DNA from: an uncultured Bacilli bacterium
GTDB lineage: Bacteria > Bacillota_I > Bacilli_A > RF39 > UBA660
Reading direction: 5' to 3'
Length of the DNA: 35,437 nucleotides
NCBI GenBank assembly: GCA_947625535.1
Contig: CANQOR010000014.1
Span: 1 to 35,437, forward strand
In this document: positions 29,635-35,437 of the stretch, one piece after another
Numbering within the stretch: position 1 is the first letter of the stretch
How the letters are laid out: every line of letters starts with the position of its first letter
The notes under the pieces: generated by a model
The model's database searches: none
What the model was told of the DNA's origin: nothing
What the model saw: the letters and a program-made list of their open reading frames with translations, nothing else
Program-made: the position numbers and the translations under genes

Positions 29635-32250
29635 ATGAATTATTATAGTAATAGTAGTGAAGAAGTTTTAAAAGAATTAAATTCTAATAAAAAAGGTTTA
29701 ACTAAAGAAACTGCTCAAAAAAATCTTTTACAATATGGTAAAAATGAATTGCCTGCTGCTAAAAAAGAAAGTTTATTAAAATTATTTTTCTCCCAATTTG
29801 CTAATCCCATTGAGATAATTTTAGTAGTTACAGTTATCTTATCTTTTTTAGCTCATGAAGTAGTGGACGCTATTGCTTTAATTATTATTATCTTAGTAGA
29901 TGTATTAATGGGTACTTTTGAAGAATGGCGTGCTCGTAAAGATGCCGAAAGTTTAATTAATATGATAAAAGTTACAACTCGTGTATTACGTGATAATGAA
30001 GAACAAGAAATACCTGCTAGTGAAGTAACTATAGGTGATATTATTTTACTTGAAAGTGGCGATAAAATAAGTGCTGATGCTCGTTTAATAGAATGCCATA
30101 ATTTTCAAGTTGATGAATCAGCTTTAACTGGTGAAAGTGTAGGGGTTATTAAAGATACAGACACCTTAGTTAAAGATACCCCTTTAGCTGAACGAATTAA
30201 TATGGTTTTTGCTGGTACATCCGTTATAACTGGTCGTGCTCACGCAGTGGTTACCTCTATTGGTACTCATACAGAAATAGGTCGCATTGCTGATAAAGTA
30301 ACAAATACTAAAGAAGAAAAATCCCCCTTAACAATTAGAACTGAAAAATTTTCTAAACAAATTAGTATTATTATCTTAATCGTTGCTTTAATTACAACTG
30401 TTATTTTAATAGTTAAAGGTTACCCAACTAATGAAATATTTTTATCTGTTATTGCTTTATCAGTTTCAGCTATGCCAGAAGGTCTTCCTTTAGCTTTAAC
30501 TATGGCTTTAACTATTGCTTCCAAACGTATGGCTAAGAAAAATGTTATTGTCAAAAAACTAAATGCTGTTGAATCACTAGGTAGTTGTACAGTAATTGCT
30601 TCTGATAAAACTGGAACCTTAACTGTTAATGAACAAACAGCTAAAGAAATAGTTCTACCTGATGGTAGTACTTATGAAATTACTGGTACGGGATATAATG
30701 ACGATGGTAAAGTTAAACCCTTAAATAATGCCGACTTAAAAAAAGCTTCTGCCATTGCTTTACTAGGTGCTTTAAATAATGAAGCTCACTTAGAAAAAAA
30801 AGGAGATACTTGGGAATCATTTGGTGATTCCATTGATATAGCTTTTTTAAGTCTAGCAGCTAAAATGCATATTGAAGAAATCCCCGAAGTAATAGAAAGT
30901 ATTCCTTATGAATCAGAAAATCAATACTCAGCAGTCTTCTATAAAAAGAATAATGAAACATATTGTACTGTTAAAGGTTCATTAGAAAAAGTAATGACTT
31001 TCTCTGAAGAAAATCGTAAATTCTTTGAACAAAATGAAGAACTTACTGCCAAAGGTTATCGTGTTATTGCTTTAGCTGATGGTAAAGTTTCTGGTACTAA
31101 AAAAGAAGATATTAAAAAATTAAAATTTATGGGTATGGTTGCTTTCATTGATCCAATTAGAACGGAAGTTAAAGATTCTATTAAGGAATGTAAAAATGCT
31201 GGTATTAAAGTTATAATGATTACTGGTGATCACCCTCTAACAGCTTATGCTATTGCTAAAGATTTAGGTTTATGTAAAAATGCCTCCGAAGTAGCAACAG
31301 GTAAAGATGTTGAAAGATATCGTTTAAAAAGTGAAGAAGAATTTGATGAGTTTGTTAGTCAAATAAAAGTTTTCTCACGTGTTACCCCAATGGATAAGTT
31401 AGATATCGTTAATTCCCTTAAACGTCGCGGTGAGTTTGTTGCTGTAACTGGTGATGGTGTTAATGATGCCCCAGCTATTAAAGCTGCTAATATTGGTATT
31501 GCTATGGGTAGTGGTACTGATGTTGCTAAAGAAACAGCTTCTATGATTGTTGCTGATGATAACTTTACATCTATCGTTTCTGGTGTTAAAGAAGGTCGTA
31601 CTGCTTATAGTAACATTCGTAAAATAACTTTATTCTTACTAAGTTGTGGTTTTGCTGAAGTATGCTTTTTCTTATTATCAATTGCTTTTGGTTATGATAT
31701 TCCTTTACTAGCTATTCAATTACTATGGTTAAATATTGTTACTGATGGCTTACAAGATATCTCATTATCATTTGAAAAAACTGAAAAATCGATTATGGAA
31801 GAAAAACCTCGTGATACTAAAGAATCATTATTCTCTAAAGACTTAATGGTTGAAGTAGGTATCTTAGGCATTACAATAAGTGTTATTATCTTTATTACTT
31901 GGAAACTTCTAATAGATAATGGAACAGATATTATAACATCTCGTGCTATTGTTATGATGTTAATGGTTTTCATTCAAAATATTAATGTTTTAAACTGTCG
32001 TAGTGAAAAACGTTCAGTCTTTAAAAAAGCTCTTTTAGATAACCCATTAGTTATAATAACTGTTGTTGGTTCTATTCTTTTACAAATAATTATGTCTGAG
32101 ATACCAATAACTTCTAAATTCTTAAAAGTAACTCCATTACCATCAATGACTATTCTAAAACTTTTATTAATATCATTAATCATAATTGTTGTATTTGAAA
32201 TATATAAATATATTTATAATTTAGGGAGAGAAGATAATGGAAACAAATAA
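29635..32250 (+). CDS. P2-type cation ATPase, probable Mn/Ca exporter
   Basis: A complete 871-residue P-type ATPase that couples ATP hydrolysis to export of a divalent cation. Seen: N-terminal cation-ATPase segment (5-60), actuator TGES (165-168), helix 4 PEGLP (281-285), phosphorylated Asp324 in DKTGTLT, nucleotide domain with KGSLEK, TGDHP (530-534) and GDGVNDAP (606-613). Ion-site residues of the SERCA/PMCA/LMCA1 group are kept: Glu675 in helix 5 and Asn700, Thr703 and Asp704 in helix 6 (LWLNIVTDG). Those residues fit Ca2+ or Mn2+. The Mn-riboswitch-like leader and the metal permease next door favour Mn2+, by inference. The following gene overlaps its end by 14 bases. A degraded relative is encoded at 22234. 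Confidence 0.95.
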   Translation: MNYYSNSSEEVLKELNSNKKGLTKETAQKNLLQYGKNELPAAKKESLLKLFFSQFANPIEIILVVTVILSFLAHEVVDAIALIIIILVDVLMGTFEEWRARKDAESLINMIKVTTRVLRDNEEQEIPASEVTIGDIILLESGDKISADARLIECHNFQVDESALTGESVGVIKDTDTLVKDTPLAERINMVFAGTSVITGRAHAVVTSIGTHTEIGRIADKVTNTKEEKSPLTIRTEKFSKQISIIILIVALITTVILIVKGYPTNEIFLSVIALSVSAMPEGLPLALTMALTIASKRMAKKNVIVKKLNAVESLGSCTVIASDKTGTLTVNEQTAKEIVLPDGSTYEITGTGYNDDGKVKPLNNADLKKASAIALLGALNNEAHLEKKGDTWESFGDSIDIAFLSLAAKMHIEEIPEVIESIPYESENQYSAVFYKKNNETYCTVKGSLEKVMTFSEENRKFFEQNEELTAKGYRVIALADGKVSGTKKEDIKKLKFMGMVAFIDPIRTEVKDSIKECKNAGIKVIMITGDHPLTAYAIAKDLGLCKNASEVATGKDVERYRLKSEEEFDEFVSQIKVFSRVTPMDKLDIVNSLKRRGEFVAVTGDGVNDAPAIKAANIGIAMGSGTDVAKETASMIVADDNFTSIVSGVKEGRTAYSNIRKITLFLLSCGFAEVCFFLLSIAFGYDIPLLAIQLLWLNIVTDGLQDISLSFEKTEKSIMEEKPRDTKESLFSKDLMVEVGILGITISVIIFITWKLLIDNGTDIITSRAIVMMLMVFIQNINVLNCRSEKRSVFKKALLDNPLVIITVVGSILLQIIMSEIPITSKFLKVTPLPSMTILKLLLISLIIIVVFEIYKYIYNLGREDNGNK

Positions 32251-32755
32251 TATAATTGCTATAGGTGCTATTTTACTAGGTGCCGTTTTATGTACAAGTG
32301 GTTACAAAGTTCAAAAATTTCTTATAACTATCGCTTGGTTTGCTATCGGTTTTACTTTAGCTAATGTTGTCTGTTCTTATTTTGAACTATCTAAAGAAAT
32401 AATTCTTATAATCGAAATAATAGCAGGTCTTATTTTAGGATGTTTAGGTTTTAAATTAGAAAAACTAGCTATCTTAATCGCTGTTGCTTACTTAGTATAT
32501 TCAACTGTTGGAACATATCTAACTGATTTAGATCCTAATATAGCTTTAATAGCTAAAGTAGTAATATCTTTAATAGTTGGTGGCCTAGCTGTCTTATTTA
32601 TAAGACCAATTTTAATCATAGCTAGTTCCCTATATGGAGCTAATCTAATTAAATTATACTTACCAGCTATTATTTCTATTCCAACGAATATCTTAACTAT
32701 CATCATCTTTATCTTCTTTGTTGGTGGTATTATTATTCAATTTAAATTTAATTAA
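32237..32755 (+). CDS. Small polytopic membrane protein overlapping the ATPase gene (DUF4203-like)
   Basis: A 172-residue protein made almost entirely of transmembrane helices, about six, with repeated Gly-rich patterns (IAIGAILLGAVLCTSGY, IIAGLILGCLGFKLEK, VVISLIVGGLAVLFIRP) reminiscent of the DUF4203/TMEM198-type fold. That assignment is tentative. Ribosome site AGGGAGAGAAG lies inside the last codons of the ATPase gene and the frames overlap by 14 bases, so the protein is made from the same transcript and falls under the same riboswitch. It may therefore be a partner or regulator of metal export. No charged residues in the helices mark an obvious ion path. Confidence 0.75.
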   Translation: METNNIIAIGAILLGAVLCTSGYKVQKFLITIAWFAIGFTLANVVCSYFELSKEIILIIEIIAGLILGCLGFKLEKLAILIAVAYLVYSTVGTYLTDLDPNIALIAKVVISLIVGGLAVLFIRPILIIASSLYGANLIKLYLPAIISIPTNILTIIIFIFFVGGIIIQFKFN

Positions 32756-32759
32756 AAGA

Positions 32760-32788
32760 TTGAGCGTCAAATATTTTTTTGCTATAAT
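32760..32788 (+). promoter_or_regulatory. Promoter, gene at 32813
   Basis: -35 TTGAGC (32760-32765), 17-base spacer, -10 TATAAT (32783-32788) with TG extension at 32780-32781. Confidence 0.85.
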
Positions 32789-32812
32789 AGAATTTGAGAA
32801 AAGGTGAGTATA

Positions 32813-34108
32813 ATGGCTCGAATACTAGATTTTGATTCAAAATATCGTAAAGTAATCGGTTTATTAATTGCTATCTTTATTGTCTTTATAATTATTGCCC
32901 TCATCGTAAGTAGTATTAAATTAATTAATAAAGATAAAGGTACTATTGCTGTCGTTACTAGTGAAGGGGACTTAGTTATAAATTATATTGATGGTAATGA
33001 AATTTCTTTCTTTGATAATAAAGAACATACTTATAACATAACTATAACTAATAATTCTAAAGAAAAAATCTATTATTCCTTATATTTACAAAATTCTAAT
33101 GTTACTAAAATAAATGTTGAAGTAAGAGATTCAGAAGATCATGTAATAAAAGAATTAAATAATCTTACTAAAAATGAAAAACTTATTAATTTAAATAGTA
33201 TTAATAGTTTAGAAACACTTCGCTTTAAAATAGTCTTTGAACCTAAAGAAGTAGTTAATTTTAAAAGTACTTTAAGAGTAGAAAATGAATCTTTATCTAC
33301 CAATTCTTTTGATGATTTAATCTTATTAAATAATGATGTTGTCGCTCCATTAACTAGAGTAGGTAATGAAATAGCAACAATGGATGAAGGACTTATAAAT
33401 ACTATTGATAATAAAGGAACAACTCATTATTTCCGTGGTAATGCCGAAGATAACTATGTTAAATTAGGTAAATTAATGTTTCGTATCGTAAGAATTAATG
33501 GTGATGGAACAGTAAGACTAGTTTTAGATAATGTCCTAGATAAACAATACGTTTATAATAGTAAATTACAAACTGATTTAAAAGAAAATGAAAGTCTTGC
33601 TGTCTTAAATAATTCTTCTTTAATGAACATTCTTCTTGATTGGTTAAATACTAATTTAAAAGATTATAGTTCATTTATTACCGAAGGAGATTTCTGTACT
33701 GATACAACGTTTAACTATACTTTAAATAATAATAACTATTCTAAAACATATGAAAGAATATATGTAGATATGGCTCCAGATTTATATTGTAATGGCGAGT
33801 TATATACTAGTAAAGTAGGTTTACTAAGTATAGATGAAGTTATTTTAGCTGGTGCTTATAAAACAACTATGAATGATAAATTTTACTTATATAATAAAGA
33901 TATATCTGGTAACTATTTAACTACTAGTACTTATTCTTTAAATAATTCTAATACTATTTTAATAATGAATGTTATGTCCAATGGCTCTTTAGGAGAAGGC
34001 CTTCCTATTAATACTCCAGCTTATATAAGACCAGTTATTAATATAAGTACAGAAGCTAAAGTAAAAGGTAAAGGTACTAAAGATAATCCATATATAATAG
34101 TGTCATAA
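32813..34108 (+). CDS. Single-pass anchored extracellular protein, unknown
   Basis: A 431-residue protein with a short cytoplasmic head, one transmembrane helix (about 14-36) and a large outer region. Residues about 50-165 form a beta-rich domain with Ig-like or TasA-like features (HTYNITITNNSKEKIYYSLYLQNS). The C-terminal part (about 200-431) contains VKLGKLMFRIVRINGDGTVRLVLD, YLLSIDEVILAG-like and the closing PAYIRPVINIS...GKGTKDNPYII, a module I associate with secreted proteins of gut Firmicutes related to DUF6273-type domains (tentative). Two cysteines, in DFCTD and LYCNG, may pair. The start at 32813 follows AAAGGTGA; an in-frame GTG at 32804 lies in that site. No enzyme motif. Confidence 0.75.
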   Translation: MARILDFDSKYRKVIGLLIAIFIVFIIIALIVSSIKLINKDKGTIAVVTSEGDLVINYIDGNEISFFDNKEHTYNITITNNSKEKIYYSLYLQNSNVTKINVEVRDSEDHVIKELNNLTKNEKLINLNSINSLETLRFKIVFEPKEVVNFKSTLRVENESLSTNSFDDLILLNNDVVAPLTRVGNEIATMDEGLINTIDNKGTTHYFRGNAEDNYVKLGKLMFRIVRINGDGTVRLVLDNVLDKQYVYNSKLQTDLKENESLAVLNNSSLMNILLDWLNTNLKDYSSFITEGDFCTDTTFNYTLNNNNYSKTYERIYVDMAPDLYCNGELYTSKVGLLSIDEVILAGAYKTTMNDKFYLYNKDISGNYLTTSTYSLNNSNTILIMNVMSNGSLGEGLPINTPAYIRPVINISTEAKVKGKGTKDNPYIIVS

Positions 34109-34126
34109 ATGTATCATCATAAAAAC

Positions 34127-34132
34127 TATAAT
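34127..34132 (+). promoter_or_regulatory. Candidate -10 box, genes at 34161-35379
   Basis: TATAAT about 29 bases before the ATG at 34161. No TG extension or clear -35. Confidence 0.45.
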
Positions 34133-34160
34133 GATAAGATATAAAAGAAGGGAGTAATTT

Positions 34161-34625
34161 ATGATGTATCTAATTGAATCCACATTTAATAACAATATAC
34201 TTTTTTTAACCATCATTGTTATTTTAGTAATTTTATCTGTTACTGTTTATTTACTATATAATCAAAATAAAATTATTAAAGAAGAACTCCTACGTAAAAA
34301 TAAAGAAATATCTAAAGAAGAACCAACTCCTGTAGTTGAAACTATTACCGAAGAAAACGAAATCGAAGATTTACAAAGTTTAACTCGTGAATTAGAAATG
34401 CTCCCTAAAGAACATACTATAAACATGACTCAATACGAAAAAGAACAAGAAGAAAATGCCATAATTAGCTATGAAGAACTATTAAATGAATCTAAGATTA
34501 ATAAAACTAATGAAGAACCAATAAATCTCCCTCGTGAAAAAAATCCTCAAACTGATTCTTATACTCACGAAGAAGAAGTTTTAAAAGAATTAAAACAATT
34601 AAATAGTTTATTAATTAAGGAGTGA
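34161..34625 (+). CDS. Small N-anchored acidic protein, unknown
   Basis: A 154-residue protein with one N-terminal transmembrane helix (about 12-32) and a hydrophilic, Glu/Lys-rich tail. The basic residues just after the helix (NQNKIIKEELLRKNKE) suggest that the tail is cytoplasmic, a topology like EzrA or other N-out membrane scaffolds. The tail is predicted helical or disordered, ending in THEEEVLKELKQLNSLLIKE, a probable short coiled coil. No family recognised. Ribosome site GGGAG. Only four bases separate it from the DUF3267 peptidase gene, so the two are co-transcribed and may act together at the membrane. Confidence 0.7.
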   Translation: MMYLIESTFNNNILFLTIIVILVILSVTVYLLYNQNKIIKEELLRKNKEISKEEPTPVVETITEENEIEDLQSLTRELEMLPKEHTINMTQYEKEQEENAIISYEELLNESKINKTNEEPINLPREKNPQTDSYTHEEEVLKELKQLNSLLIKE

Positions 34626-34629
34626 AACC

Positions 34630-35379
34630 ATGTCTAAAGAAAAAGATAAAAAAATTTATATTATTGATTATGATTTAACTTTTATAAATATTTTTTCAAT
34701 TGTTATATTAGGTATTACTATTTTAATAACATTTGGTTTATATACTTTAAAAGGTTTAAATATGGAAGATGTCTTTTTAACTATATCTCCTTTAGAAATA
34801 ACTATATGTATTATCTTAATGTTTGGTTGGTTAGTTCTACATGAAATAATACATGGTTTATTCTACTTAATTAATGGTGCTCATAAAGAATACATTACAT
34901 ATGGAGCAGCTTTAGAAAAAGGTATTTTCTATTGTAAATGTGGTGAATTCGTTGATAAGAAAAATATTATGATGTCTGTTATAGCTCCTTTTACTATAAT
35001 AGGTGTTATTACATATATTATTGGTTTTATTATTAATTCACCATTACTACTTATCTTATCAATTATTAATATTTGTGGTGCTTCTGGTGACTTAACTGTC
35101 TTTGCTTTCTTTGTCAAAAGAAATAAAGACATTAGATTTAAAGAATTAGAAGATTCTACTAAGTTCTGTTTAGAAACTACTGAAGACTTAACTAATCAAA
35201 AATTTATTGGTTTAAAAGTTACTAAAGTAGTAGAAGATCCAAAAGAAATCGAAGAAACTAAAAGACCACTTATTACTGTTACTAAACCTAGTAAAGTAAT
35301 TTTAATTATTTTCTTAATAATCGTTATTTTAAATATTATCTTAGATCTTGTATCTAAAAGTCGTGAATTTTTAGAGTAA
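34630..35379 (+). CDS. DUF3267 putative membrane zinc metallopeptidase
   Basis: A 249-residue membrane protein with about five helices and a zincin-like site: HEIIH (71-75) in one helix and ASGDL (151-155), with Asp154 as probable third ligand, in a later helix. This is the layout of DUF3267, distantly like site-2 proteases. A CxC pair (KCGEF, Cys102 and Cys104) lies in the loop between. Residues 165-220 form a cytoplasmic stretch and a final helix lies at about 222-243. Ribosome site AAGGAGTG. Operon with the acidic anchored protein four bases upstream. Cleavage of a membrane protein is plausible from the fold, but no DUF3267 substrate is known to me. Confidence 0.85.
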   Translation: MSKEKDKKIYIIDYDLTFINIFSIVILGITILITFGLYTLKGLNMEDVFLTISPLEITICIILMFGWLVLHEIIHGLFYLINGAHKEYITYGAALEKGIFYCKCGEFVDKKNIMMSVIAPFTIIGVITYIIGFIINSPLLLILSIINICGASGDLTVFAFFVKRNKDIRFKELEDSTKFCLETTEDLTNQKFIGLKVTKVVEDPKEIEETKRPLITVTKPSKVILIIFLIIVILNIILDLVSKSREFLE

Positions 35380-35390
35380 ATTCATTTTTT
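35364..35390 (+). terminator. Terminator enclosing the DUF3267 gene stop codon
   Basis: TGAATTT (35364-35370) pairs with AAATTCA (35378-35384), followed by six T. TAA at 35377-35379 is at the loop/stem edge. Confidence 0.8.
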
Positions 35391-35437
35391 ACTAAAAACT
35401 CATAAAAAGTCAGACTTATTTCAGTAAAAATACAAAA

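Noticed and set aside
31716-32183. Two minus-strand reading frames opposite the P-type ATPase
   Set aside because: Shadows of a strongly conserved coding region, with no promoter or ribosome site.
34161-34625. NPQTD in the acidic anchored protein resembles the class B sortase motif NPQTN
   Set aside because: There is no hydrophobic segment or basic tail after it, and the region is probably cytoplasmic, so it cannot be a sorting signal.
1-35437. Defence island, prophage, CRISPR array or mobile element
   Set aside because: No transposase, integrase, phage structural gene, direct-repeat array or att-like duplication was seen. Base and codon use look uniform apart from HU.

Overview
This window is very AT-rich, densely packed and dominated by plus-strand genes. 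It reads as the chromosome of a low-GC, spore-forming member of the Bacilli, probably an uncultured gut lineage near the Mollicutes/Erysipelotrichia. That placement is inference from SpoIVA, a SpoVIF-like protein, the Bacillus-type helicase-loading pair DnaB/DnaI, HU, a class B sortase and AGGTGATA-like ribosome binding sites. The genetic code is standard: TGA ends dnaB, fmt and the gene at 20214, and tryptophan is TGG. I see no phage, insertion sequence, CRISPR array, tRNA or rRNA.

Layout. 1-2.5 kb: two divergent membrane-anchored surface proteins and a cytidine-deaminase-like protein that has lost half its zinc site. 2.6-6.2 kb: an unassigned structured small RNA, priA, and a membrane-anchored C39-like cysteine peptidase. 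6.2-8.1 kb: a polysaccharide deacetylase and a 56-residue DUF1540 protein on the minus strand, then spoVIF. 8.2-13.1 kb: fhs, a class B sortase with a very long cytoplasmic extension (minus strand), then spoIVA. 13.1-17 kb: a zinc-ribbon membrane protein, HU, an OB-fold-like membrane protein and a membrane-anchored thioredoxin-like protein. 17-24.4 kb: dnaB-dnaI, fmt plus a small anchored protein, a pgsA-like gene plus an unknown, and a degenerate P-type ATPase relative overlapping a MYG1-family hydrolase. 24.4-28.5 kb: an unrecognised 1137-residue helical protein and a CmpB-like membrane protein. 28.6-32.8 kb: a metal-export module made of a putative heavy-metal/manganese permease and a Ca/Mn-type P-type ATPase behind a leader that looks like a yybP-ykoY manganese riboswitch. 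32.8-35.4 kb: three envelope proteins ending in a DUF3267 membrane zinc peptidase.

Regulatory style is consistent. Most genes have an extended -10 box (TGnTATAAT) about 20-35 bases before the start codon. Intrinsic terminators often contain the stop codon of the gene they end, and their T-tract can run straight into the next promoter. The two recognisable sporulation genes instead carry CATAnnnT boxes typical of mother-cell sigma factors.

The best candidates for something undescribed are the P-type-ATPase-derived protein without catalytic motifs, the small RNA at 2621-2757, the extended sortase, and the 1137-residue protein. The function of each of these is inference. No gap longer than about 300 bases lacks a gene.
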